A DNA stretch of 64,000 nucleotides from Melastoma dodecandrum. Taxonomy: Eukaryota; Streptophyta; Magnoliopsida; Myrtales; Melastomataceae. The position numbers and the translations under genes were made by a program. Position 1 is the stretch's first letter. Each line of letters starts with the position of its first letter. A model generated the notes under the pieces. It searched no databases. It was not told the DNA's origin and worked only from the letters and a program-made list of their open reading frames with translations. Of the stretch, positions 43,500-54,355 are shown one piece after another. The stretch is taken from the NCBI GenBank assembly GCA_029817715.1, contig JARUPY010000330.1, positions 1 through 64,000 of the forward strand, given 5' to 3'.

Positions 43500-44670
43500 G
43501 CTATGCAGTCCCCTCTCTGGCTTTCTCGTCCAGCCCATCGTCGGCTACTTCGGTGACCACACCACCAACAAGCTCGGCCGCTGGTTCCATCCCAAAGCTC
43601 TACAAGATCTTACCCTTCACCATTGCCATCGTTTGCGACGAAACCTGCACCAATCTGAAGTCCTTATTCCTGATTGACGTTGTCCTGTTTATGGTAATTG
43701 TAGGTTTCGCCACTTCCATTGTTAAGGAGATCCCGTCGCCCTCTTAGGAGGAGACGGGAGTCTTGGACACCCCTACGCCGGTCGGAGATGAATCGTGTTG
43801 AAGAAGATAGGGCTCCTCTACACCGTGAGTGCCGTCAACTGGATTGGGTGGTTACTCTGTCTCCTTTATGACACCGACTGGATGGGTCTCAAAGTATACG
43901 GAGGACACCCCCATGGAACAGCCCTACAGAAGATCACGTATGACACGGGTGTCCCGTACCGGTTCGATCGTCCTCATGCTCAACGCCATAGCTTTTGACG
44001 TTCGTTTATCTGCTAGTGGAGCCCATGTCGAAGCTAATTGGAGGGGTGAAGAGGTGGTGGTGTGTCATCAACTTCATCCTCGGCATAGGCCTATTCATTA
44101 CCGTCCCCGTCGCCAAGGCAGCAGAGGCTCACAGGGCTGGGAATGGCCTCGTTTTGCCTACCGCGAACATTAAGGCAGTATCCCGCTCGCGGTATGTAAT
44201 CGAGGGAGCTAGATGGTTACATCATCTGCACATCTTTCAATCTGATCCAATTTAGTACTATTGAACGAAAACAGGGGAACTTCAGCGAAGCATTGGCTTA
44301 GATTCACTCAAACACACTTGGAGGAGGACGTGGTCTGTCCTTGGGTCTTCTTAACTTGGCCATCGTCATCCCTCAGGTTAAAATTATCAAAATAAATCCC
44401 TCCATCATCATCTTAATTCCGGATCACCATCCATAACCATCTTTAGTAATCTCACAACTTCTATTGTAATACGTCTCAGACCATCATCATCGTAACGCCG
44501 GTTAGGCGGAATCCTAGACAAGATTTTCGGAGGAAGTAACCAGCGGGGACTTCATAAGGGGAGCGACCACGCTTCCTTCGGCAGTGCCCTCATGGCTCTG
44601 CTCATCCTTCCAAACACGCGGTCCACTGTGTCCTTAAACCCTTGTCGCAGGCGGCGGAGGCCGGCACTGA
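43500..44670 (+). pseudogene. SUT pseudogene A (SUT gene 1-like, with large deletion)
   Basis: Homology starts at [19 protein letters not shown] (43505-43560) and jumps from NKLGR straight to [12 protein letters not shown], so about 95 codons, including the RRRPFI motif and spans 3-5, are missing, as is the N terminus. It goes on with [19 protein letters not shown], an in-frame TAG after the Ser-Pro-Ser of the central loop near 43745, [38 protein letters not shown] and then exon 2 ([12 protein letters not shown] at 44335-44375) and exon 3 pieces to a TGA at 44668-44670. Wording of the blocks is closest to SUT gene 1 ([11 protein letters not shown]), and both lie on the plus strand, so it looks like a tandem copy of that gene. 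Confidence 0.92.
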
Positions 44671-45119
44671 CTACCAGCCGATGTCGACCTATAAACTCAA
44701 ATTTTTAAATTTTTGTGAAATAACGTTGAGTTGACTACAGATTATTCTATACATTTACTGCAGAATTAATTTCTCCCAAATTGGTGAAAACCATGGAGCG
44801 GAGGATATGAATCCACTTTCTAAAATGAGGAAAGAAAGGATGGCAAACACAAACCACCGGAAGAGTTGCTCTTCTTGTCCCGATGACTCGAAACCACCAC
44901 ACGAACACGAACACGACACACGACACACGACTTAGTCTTACAACAATGGAGGCTGCAACATAGGAGCAGTATGAAAGAAGAGTGGTCGCCCCCATGAGAA
45001 TATGTACGAAATGTTTCGGTTTACTTTGGAAATCTCTTCCTTTGTTTTATCAATTATGAGGCGTCGCAAAAAATAAGTCTCCAGTGACCGCGAGGGAAGG
45101 AATGGAGAATCGACGGTCT
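44671..45119. other. Convergent 3' flanks of SUT pseudogene A and SUT gene 2
   Basis: No gene is seen. The 3' untranslated region of SUT gene 2 should lie on the minus strand here. Confidence 0.4.
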
Positions 45120-46806
45120 TCAGTGTCCGCCGCCTGCAATAAAATTGACAGTGTTGGAATCTGATGGCGGATCGGGAAGCACGAACAAGGCCATGATCCC
45201 GCTGATGAACGCCGCGATCGCGCCCATCACGAATGCCGGCATGTTCCCTCCTCCTCCGAACTGCTTGTCGAGCCACCCGCTGACCACCGACACGATCATC
45301 TGTAATTTGGGGGTGATTTTTCGCCTTTTTCATCACAGCTGAACACAAATGTAACGAAGGGAAGATGTGTGCAAAGGGGATGTGTTTCCTTTTTACCTGC
45401 GGAATCACGATGGCCAAGTTGAGAAGCCCCAAGGAAAGGCCCTGGCCTCCTCCCACGGAGGACGAAAAGATCGATGCCAAGGCAAATGGTATACTGTAAG
45501 TGACCTGCACGGAGGCAGGACGAATGGACGGAAAGCAGATCCCGGACTCATCAGTTTATTTGATAGGATAGTAAATTCAGTTACTCACGAAGAAATTCTG
45601 TAGTCAACGGTGTACCGCGAGCGGGATGCCCAGGACGGTGAAGAGGGCAAGAGCTGAACCCCGGACGCCATCCGGAGGTTGGACTATTCCGTGGATGGCC
45701 CTGTGAGCCTCGGCAGCCTTGGTAATAGGAATAATGAGGATTAAACCGATGGCGAGGATGAAGTTGACAATCCCCCACCACCTCTTCACTCCCCCTAACA
45801 ACTTGCTGATGGGCTCCACCGTGGTCGAAGCAATGGCCAGCGCCACCGAGTTGAGCATCAGTCCGAGGGATCCGACATGGACACCCTTATCGTAGAGGTT
45901 CTTCTCGACTGCAGAACCCTGGGCCTGGCCGCCGTACACCTCACGTCCCATCCAGTCGGTGTCATACAGAATCCAGGGGAACCAGGCGACCCAGTTGAAG
46001 GCCGTCACCATGTAGAGCAGCCACATAGGCCTGTTGAGTCCTTTGAAGGCCGACAACACCCTCTTCCTGAAGGGGGTGACGGGCTGATCGTCGTTAAGTT
46101 CCTTGGCCTTTTGCGGCCCGGGGATCTCCTTCACCGACGTGGTCGCGATGGCCACGATAACCGTCAGCAACACCACGTCAATCAGGAAACATGACTTGAG
46201 GTTTGCGCAGTAAACGTCGCATGCATTGGTAATGGTGAAGGGAAAGGCCTTGTAGAGTTTGGGAAGGGAACCAGCCGCGTAGCCGAGGATGTTACCAATG
46301 GCCATGAAGAAGGAAAAGCAGCTGTTGGCGATCCTCATGTACCGATGGTTGCCGCAAGAAAGGTCCGCCAGGAGTGCCCGACACGGCCCCTGAAGTGTGT
46401 TATTGGCGACATCGAGCAGCCAGAACCCGAGCACGAAGAAGGCAACCGCACGGGGCTTCACGGGCTTATCGAGCCGGTCACCAAGGGAGTGTCCTATATC
46501 CGCGGCGAAGCCAATAAGGATGACGGCGACGGCGACGAAGGAGGCACCGGTTAGGATAAAGGGACGGCGGCGTCCAAGCTTCGAGGTGGCGTTGTCGCTC
46601 CAGTAACCGGCGATGGGCTGGACGATGAGGCCAGACAAGGGGCCGCATAGCCATATGAAAGAGGCCCACATGTGGGGGACGCCAAGCTGCTGGACGTAGG
46701 GAGTGAGGAGGGACAGCTGGAGTGCCCAGCCAAACTGGACCCCGGCCGCTATGGACGCGACAGTGATGATCTTCCTGGTCGACGGTGGGGCATCGCCGTT
46801 CTCCAT
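45120..46806 (-). CDS. Sucrose/H+ symporter (SUT/SUC), gene 2, 3 exons
   Basis: Exons 46806-45616, 45504-45397 and 45299-45120 join to 492 residues with GT-AG introns at the same places as SUT gene 1. Motifs: [88 protein letters not shown] and [12 protein letters not shown]. The central loop ([17 protein letters not shown]) is short but charged. It is transcribed toward SUT gene 1 and pseudogene A. The open frame runs past the first donor into an early stop, which explains why the first exon alone ends in VHR. Function as for gene 1; substrate affinity cannot be read from sequence. Confidence 0.95.
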
Positions 46807-46896
46807 CGCCCAAAGGAAAACGTCAGGGTGAAACCGGGGGGGACTGTACCGTGTTTGGTCGATTTCTGGATGATCAAAACAGAACAGCAGTCTTTG

Positions 46897-46907
46897 CTTT
46901 TTATATA
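46897..46907 (-). promoter_or_regulatory. TATA box of SUT gene 2
   Basis: Minus-strand TATATAAAAAG lies about 90 bp upstream of the ATG, a normal position for a plant core promoter with a short leader. Confidence 0.7.
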
Positions 46908-46909
46908 GG

Positions 46910-48604
46910 TAGGAAAGGTAGCCCCCCCCCCCCCCTCTCCCTCGGTGTATTTTTTTAATTGGTCTTACTTTTTATCCTCATTAAGTTTTAATCCATATAA
47001 AATTTTAAATAAAATTTATTTACCTTTCCTAAATCGGAAAAAATAGATGAAAATTGGTATGCGTGAAGTGAATTGCCCTTATCTACTCCATTTTCTAACT
47101 CTCCACCATTAATTTTGAGGATTTATCTTTATCCTTTTTCTCTTCCCCGTGAAATCCTTAAATATAACATTATATCCGTATTTTCTTGTCTGGTGTGACG
47201 ACAAACCAGAAGAGGAGTCCGGATTCCAAATTATTATTGTCTTCTATCTTCCTTTTTATTCTTATTCTTTCCGTATTGGAAATTAATTAATGTTTTTTTT
47301 AATGTTGGGTTCACCAGGACACGCGTCTCCACGTTAATAAAAAATTCCCCGTTTAATTTCGATGCTGGTGGATTTTTTTTAATTAATATCTTCAATTTCT
47401 GGAAAATGGATAGAAAAAAGCGACGGGGGAAATTTTGGAAATTAATTACGGCGAGATTTTGTTTCATTTCATTTGATTATGAGGGAAGAATATAATGTGT
47501 TTGGCCCCGCCCCCTCCCCCTTAAATAATAATATTCTTTGCTAATGCGAAATTACGTTTGATGTGATCTGCGAGTGAATCAGGACAAGGGCGGACGTGTC
47601 AAATCACGGGACAAAGCGAATTTCGTTTTCTCGTGATGATAGTGCTGTCCGATCACCGGAAAACGACCCGGGTGAATGTAAGAAAAACAGTCGCAACCAC
47701 ATCGCGTTTCCCAACTTCCGGTGTCGCCCTGGTGATAAGAACTTCCAACATATTTCTGGTATTCAGCCATTACTGACTCAGGAGTCCGTGAGTTGACTTG
47801 CACGAACAGGGTAATAATGATCACAAGAATTCTTTTTGACCTTTTCTATGTATATCTTGAGGGAACTTCAACTGGTGTCGGGCCAAACGACAGGAGAGCC
47901 CCCCCCCCGGTGGGATGAAATAATAAAAAGCAGGGGCGAGTTCGGCGTGAACGTGGTTGGAAGGATAGGCAGCCACGAGAGAATCATTCGTTGAGGATAA
48001 CGTCCGGAATCGGCCTATGTTATAAGACAAGATCGTGGAGCGAATATAATTCGAAGAGGCGTTCGTCGTCCTTAGTTCCCTTCAAAAAGAGGGATGATTA
48101 CGAATCGGGTAAAACGTGTGATCCTCCACCCTTGGAAGAAGGATGTCATTAATTGCTGCATAGCGAGGATGAAGAGGAAGATAAGAGGGGGGGGGGGGGA
48201 TTAAAAAGGGTACATATTCTTGTTTAGGATAAGAATTCAGAAGCATCATCCTCGTTATGGAAAAAGAGAGAGACGGTGAGATAGGAATACGGACACGTTC
48301 CAAACATTGTCACACTTATTACATCAATTGATTAGTGTAATATGCTATGTTGTACATATTTTATTCATTAAGTTTAGACTAAAGTTAGTCGCCGTATCTC
48401 GGGGACGTTCTTTCTCAAATTATTTTAAGTGTCGGCGCCGCCGCTTATCCATTCATTTTTTATTTTTATTTTAATTTTTTTTTGTAAAAAACTTTGTCTG
48501 CGGAATCACTTATAAGGTAAAAAAAAATGGGAATTATGGGCGGTAGAAAATAAAATACATTGAACGAAAGAATTGGCCATAAAATGAATTACGGGGAAGG
48601 TCTT
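46910..48604. other. Intergenic, AT-rich
   Basis: Sequence upstream of SUT gene 2, including short C and G runs near 46922 and 48187. No gene is recognisable. Confidence 0.45.
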
Positions 48605-50475
48605 TAATTAGCGGGCAGCACCCACGACAAAGCCGATGGACTGCCTGGTCGGGAGGATGAGCAGCGCCATGAGGGGCGCTGACGAAGGGGGCGACCACGG
48701 CCCATGGATAAAGGCTCGCCCACCAACAGTTGATATTTTACTTAGATTGCTTTTGGATCCGTTATTAAGGAAAAGAAAATCTCCGTCATTCGTGCGAGTA
48801 AAATGGAGGGAATTGATATTATTAACCTGAGGGACGACGATAGCCAGGTTGAGAAGACCCAATGGACGAAGACCTTGCCCTCCTCCAAGCGTGTTTGAGT
48901 ATATCCAAAGCCAATGCGAATTGCACGCTGAAGTTCACCTGTTATTTCATTCACATTTCTACTCATTGGAAAAATTCAGGTTGAAAGATGTGCAGTACAA
49001 AATGGTTATAATCATCTGCGCCTCCGATGTGGATAACAGCGGGATGCAAAGAAGGGTGAAGATGTCGAGGACAGCCGCCTTGATGTCTGCGGAAGGCAAA
49101 ATGAGGCTGTTCAGTACCCTCTAAGCCTCAACGGCCTTGCTGACAAGGACCGTGTGGAATAGGCGAATTGACGTGGGGTCGGTAAGTAAAAGGTGACAGG
49201 GTATTAACGGTAAGGGCGTTTATGAGTGGTGGACGAAGAAAATAAGAGAACGGATGGGTGAAAAACACAAATTGGGTTTAAGGTGAAGGACAGACTGAGA
49301 AATGACCATTACATATACAGATTTTACCATCGTGATAGAAGTGAGTCGGATAGGCTCGCACCAACCACATTTGTATACAATTAAAGGAAAAATAAATACT
49401 GTCGAAATCGTCTCGAAAAAGAAACTTCAGCTGCTTCGCTCAAGTCGACTTTCTCGACAATGTCCTCCATCTAGCTTTTCGAGTTGGATATCTCGATACA
49501 CTAGGAAGGATTCTCGAACAGGCTAATTGTACATAATCTCCTTCTCGACTACACGATGATGAGTAGAGTAACTCTTTCCCTTCTCGACTCGAGTTGGGAT
49601 ATCTCGATCTGAATCCTCTCTGCATCATCTTCCCTTTGAGAGAAGTTTGTCCTCAAATTTGGAGAGCCTTCATCATCGACAAATGGAGCAAGATCACGCA
49701 CATTGAATGTGGCAAAGTCCCCTCGATGATCGATCTTGTAGTCATTATTATTTTATGCACTCGAGAACCTTGAATGACCCTTTTGCTCGAGACATTAACT
49801 TGTTCACGGGCTTGACTTGAAATTGTTCCTTCATTGGATGAATCCATACCAAGCCTCCAATCTGAAACATCTCGTCTCTACGTCCTCAATTGACATTCTC
49901 CCGATAGTGTTGGTTAGCCTTCTCGATCTGTGCGTAAATTTCCTCATGAAGTAGTCGCATCTCCTTGGTACGCTGCTCAACGTCTCATCGATCACTCTAC
50001 AATCTGAAATATGCAATATTTCAACAGGAGAAGCTTAGGAATTTGAGCCATAAACTAACTCAAAAAGGCGATGACTTCATTGTTCGTTGTTGAATTGAGC
50101 GTTCGATTGTAAGTAAACTCCGCATGAACGAAGCTTGATATCTCGGTTCTTCTGGTTCTTCGTGATCAAGTTTCGAAGAATCATTTCTATTGTTCTTTAG
50201 TTTGACCATTAGTATGTGGGTGATGAGAGTGCTGAAAACGAGGTTGTTTCTAAGCTTATGTCATAACGTCTTATAAAAGTAATTCGGCAACCCATGTCTC
50301 AATCTGACACGTGGTTGGCGTGGTTAGTAAAGTAGGTCCACATGTGTGAGGATGCCAAGGGTCTGAACGTAGGGAGTCAACGGAGAGCTGGAGGGCCCAA
50401 CAGAACTGGATGCCGGCTGCGATGGAGGCCACGTCGACAATCTTCCATATCGGCTAAGTGCCATCAACGTTACCG
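48605..50475 (-). pseudogene. SUT pseudogene B, split by a Gypsy fragment
   Basis: On the minus strand, 50470-50335 reads [17 protein letters not shown] then WALQLS with a later frame change, the N terminus of a sucrose transporter and closest to SUT gene 1 ([19 protein letters not shown]). The next SUT homology appears only at 49150-49020 (LILPSADIKAAVLDIFTLLCIPL, the end of exon 1), followed by VNFSVQFALA and [11 protein letters not shown] (48965-48830) and PLMALLILP near 48680. Most of exon 1 is missing, and the gap holds Ty3/Gypsy sequence. Frame changes and a stop (TAG after VEA near 49120) finish the gene. Confidence 0.88.
49610..50210 (-). mobile_element. Ty3/Gypsy pol fragment (integrase C-terminal region)
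   Basis: Minus-strand pieces in shifting frames give SPFELVYGSN near 50060-50030, the integrase-core end of Gypsy elements (usual form SPFEVVYG), a Q.EKAN.HYRENVN piece (49930), GGLVWIHPMKEQF and KLMSRAKGSFKVLE (49860-49760), and DFATFNVRDLAPF (49720-49680), the conserved end of the GPY/F module. No LTR or primer-binding site was found. It lies inside SUT pseudogene B with the same orientation. Confidence 0.8.
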
Positions 50476-50812
50476 CCCTTTCAAAGCTAAGCCTTTTGAC
50501 ACCACATTGTCGGTTATTAAAGTATATAATATTTTATTTTATTTTATGAAAATTAACGTAATGGTGATCTGGTATAAAGTTATATGAAGTATAGACCAGC
50601 AACACAAAGCTAAATGAAATGCCAATTTTGATATTACATTGGCTCACCCAAAAAGTGGGCTATTTTCATAAGCCTCCAACTCTTCGAGTTGTGGACACAA
50701 CATCCGCCGTCATATCATTACCGACATCCATGTTATAGTGTTACCATTTCAACTAGGTTATTGTCCGGAAAGGCATCTCCCCGTGATGAGCGAAGCCTAT
50801 CCGGTCCACCGC

Positions 50813-52601
50813 TTAAACTGACGAGACGGGCTTGGTAGGAGACTCGACCTCTGATGAAGGAGCTTCAGGAGGCGGAGACGGAAGCATTGTCAGGGCCAGG
50901 ATGCCGCTGACAGCTGCAGCTACTGCTCCAAGCACGAATGCCGGCAGGTTCCCCCCTCCGAAGAGTTCGTCAAACGGGCCGCTTGCCACTGATATGACCA
51001 TCTGGGACCAAATGAACTGGGTTTACGTGGGAGCCAATCTTTTGTGTGTCTGTATGAGTTTAATGAGATCGAAGAAGTACCTGAGGAACAACTATTGCCA
51101 GATTGAGAACTCCTAAAGAGAGCCCTGAGAATGCGAGATTTGGTTAAGTCACCAGGAAGTGATGGAATGAAATGTGATGAGATCGATGAGAACATTGGTG
51201 GGATGATGTTAGTACTACCTTGGCCGGCTCCGGATGAGTTGGAGAACATGGAAGCCAGAGCGAAGGGAACACTGTAGGTCACTGCCTGAGGTATTCCGAG
51301 GATCGCGAAGAGCGTCAGTGCCGCCGCTTTGATTCCTGATGGTGGTGGCAGGAGGTGACCGTTTTCGTCGTGCTTACGATGAGATTGTGCCAGTTTTGTG
51401 ACCAGGACAGTCATCACCAAGCAGAGAGCCAACAGGAAGTTGACAGCCCCCCACAACTTTTTGACGCCGCGGACGCTTGTTCCTGCATACTGGAACTGGA
51501 TCGCAAGGGATGAAACACCCAAGACAATGGAGTTGAGCATCAGCCCCAGTGCCCCAGCTCGGACACCCATGTCGTACAGCTTCGCTTCCCCATCCCCTGC
51601 TCCGACATTCCCGCCATAGACCTCCTTTCCCATCCAGTCCGTGTCGAACAGAAGGAAGGGGAACCATGCAACCCAGTTGAGACATGTGACAAGGAGGAGG
51701 ACCCACATCGGCCTCTTCAGATCCCTGAATGCCCCCATGATCTCGACGCAGAAGGGAGATGAATGCTCTGGATCTGCATTTCCAAGTGATGAGTCGATGT
51801 CATCGACAGAGAACGGCGGTTGTTCCCGGACGATGGTGAGTGCGACGACGGTGAGTGTGAGGAGCAACGCAATTGAGATGAAAAAGCAAGTCTTGAGGTT
51901 GGCGCAGTATACATTGCAGGCTGCCGTCTGGGTGAAGGGCATCACCTTGTAGAGGTCGGTGTAGGAGCCCGCTGCAAAACCAGCAACGTTGCCCACTGCC
52001 ATGAAGAAGGAGAAGAAAGCATTAGCGCTCCCGGTCTTCCTCTGGTCGCCCCCCGAGAGATCCGCCAGTAGCGCTCGACAAGGGCCCTGCAGTTCGGGGT
52101 TAATCAGGAATTGATCTACTTTTTTGAAGTTTTTCTTTCTTTTCCGCTTTTACTTGATTGAAGTTGTACCTGCAGCATGTTATTCGCGACATCGAGAATC
52201 CAAAACCCGGCAATGAAGATGATGATGGCATGCGACATTGGGGTCCGTCCGAGTTGGTCTCCTGAGAGGTGACCGAGGTCCGCTGCATACCCGATGAGGA
52301 ACACCGCTAGGGCCACGAGGAGTGCTCCGGCAGCAATGAAGGGGCTGCGGCGGCCAAACTTGGATGTGGCACGGTCGCTATAGTACCCTACGAAGGGCTG
52401 GACGAGCATGCCGGAGATGGGGCCACAGAGCCAGATGATGGCTGCATGCTTGTGGGGGATCCCAAGGAGCTGGACATAAGGGGTGAGGAGCGAGAGCTGG
52501 AGCGCCCACCCGAACTGGACGCCCGCCGCAATGGACGCCACCATCATCCTCTTCATGCGGGTGCCGTTACTTCGCCGGTCGGAAGCTATTTCCAAAGCCA
52601 T
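50813..52601 (-). CDS. Sucrose/H+ symporter (SUT/SUC), gene 3, 4 exons
   Basis: Exons 52601-52170, 52086-51219, 51124-51081 and 51001-50813 join in frame to 510 residues with GT-AG introns. Compared with genes 1 and 2 it has an extra intron after NNMLQ and a shifted one in GAGQG|LSLG. Motifs: [87 protein letters not shown]. The usual RRRPFI loop motif is RRSPFI here, and the family's PHKWA is PHKHA. The C terminus is longer and Ser/Pro-rich. The frame is fully open, so it is probably functional, but these two changes leave its activity open. Confidence 0.93.
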
Positions 52602-52677
52602 CTGTGGACCCTCCTCTTATAACAAGCTTCTTCTTATGCTTTGCTTCGATGGCAATCGTTGGAGGGAAATCCTCCTC

Positions 52678-52688
52678 ATTTATATAGC
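52678..52688 (-). promoter_or_regulatory. TATA box of SUT gene 3
   Basis: Minus-strand CTATATAAAT about 80 bp upstream of the ATG, matching the spacing seen for SUT gene 2. Confidence 0.65.
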
Positions 52689-52699
52689 GCTTTGATCAG

Positions 52700-54245
52700 G
52701 GACAGTGTCAGAACAAGAACACGGCCACCGGCTACCGGTTACTCCCGTTTACTCTTTATCCAAAAGAAATGAAAGAAAAAAAAAACCCCACAATTATTGT
52801 GCATTTATTTACACCCGAGTTGAAAAACGAAGACGACTTTTAGATTTACATTGTTTATTAAATACTATTTATTGACCCTTGGATTTTCATAACATCAATT
52901 TTACCGAATCTCATGATAACACATTAGCTGGAATTGCCATATTATAAGGTCGATATCGTCTCATAAAATATAATCAAATATCGTGTATTAAGTAATTATT
53001 CGTTAATGCAACGTCTAATTAACTTACTTTGTACTGATTACGACGTCATCGGGTTCTTCAAACCGTTGAAAATCTGTTCGTTTTTACAATATTATTTATG
53101 TCTTCAACAAAACTGATTCAGTTATTGATTAAAAAATATTTTTTAATTCTGATTTTTATTTTTGAAATTTGGGCGAGGTTTGTTTCAGAGGTCAAAACTT
53201 CCTTTCAGAGGTTTTATTACTCCCACGCGGATTCCAAGTGCCTCCGGTCGGTTATGGGGTTCGATCAGACACGTGCGCCTTTGGGTAAAGGGAAATATTT
53301 GGCTACTCCCATCATCACTTAACCATTCATATCCACGCCCCAACGTATGGAAAGTTACCTCAAGCTTCGCGGGTCTTAGGACGTATCGGGTCTTCCAAGG
53401 CGACCTCAGTCGTCTGGCTTGGAGGGTCTCGATCTGCCAAGCGATCGACGGCCGCGCTAACTACTCACGATCGCGGTAGGCAATGGTCCCTGTCGGCCCA
53501 CGCTGCAGTCGGTCGTTCGGGAAGTGGCGGGGTTGGCGTTCCTAATCTCTGTCGCGACATTTGGCATGTGAAAGGCCAAACATGGGAGCATGGAAATCGA
53601 CCGTAGTGTCACTCCCCCTTTCTCTTTTTTAATATCCAAAAGCACGCATTTCCCATTTCCTGGTCTGCATATCACCACATATCACTTTCTCCTACCAAAT
53701 CCCAGATCTCACACCTACTTTGGGAAGTGGCAGAGCAGCAGTAAATGGCGGGGGAGAGTAGTCGGTGTGGAGGAGGCCGCGTATTAACTTTGATCTCATC
53801 CAAACAACAGTAATTGCATCCTTAAATTCTGACCCCAGAAGTCTGTTAACTGTGGAAGTCGGTCTCGGGGTGAAGTTTCCCCCTATTTCTTTTTTCGCCA
53901 CATTTTTTTAATGAGATATTTAAGGTTTGGACATGCCAAGTGTTGTGCCCTGCATCCGAAAATTCAGAACAAATATATTTTGCTAAAATTAATAATCGTC
54001 TTGCTTAAATATAGTTAAAAATATGACCATGATTAATTATGATTTAGTAGTGTATCTTGTGATATTGCACCCTCCTTTTTATTCTTCCTTTTTTCCTCGG
54101 GTGCTCGCTTTAATGTCCGAGGGGTGAGTTTTCGCGGCTTAACAGGAGCACCGGAAATGCGCTCCTTGATTTATTTTCCAATTCAAATGCTTGGTTAGCA
54201 TTATATCACATGCAAAATCGGAGTACTCATATTGGTGCACACTCG
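52700..54245. other. Intergenic, no gene seen
   Basis: Upstream flank of SUT gene 3 and AT-rich DNA. A GC-rich patch near 53220-53530 has several short open frames without recognisable content. Confidence 0.4.
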
Positions 54246-54246
54246 T

Positions 54247-54355
54247 GTTATAAAAGGCGCTTGGATTAACTTTCTGTGTGTAGTCGATGACTTAGTTTGT
54301 AATACAATTTTTCTACTTTTGTATAAATTTTGACCCATCCAAGATCGCGTTAGTT
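54247..54355 (+). repeat. Diverged single arm of the MITE family found at 38.1 kb
   Basis: GGATTAACTTTCTGTGTG through GACTTAGTTTGTAATAC and TTTTGACCCATCC aligns, with small gaps, to the left arm of the 583-bp MITE in the same order (CCAACTTTCT, TTAACTTAGTTTGTTATA, TTTTGGCC). No inverted partner was found nearby, so this is a solo arm or a degraded copy. Confidence 0.5.
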
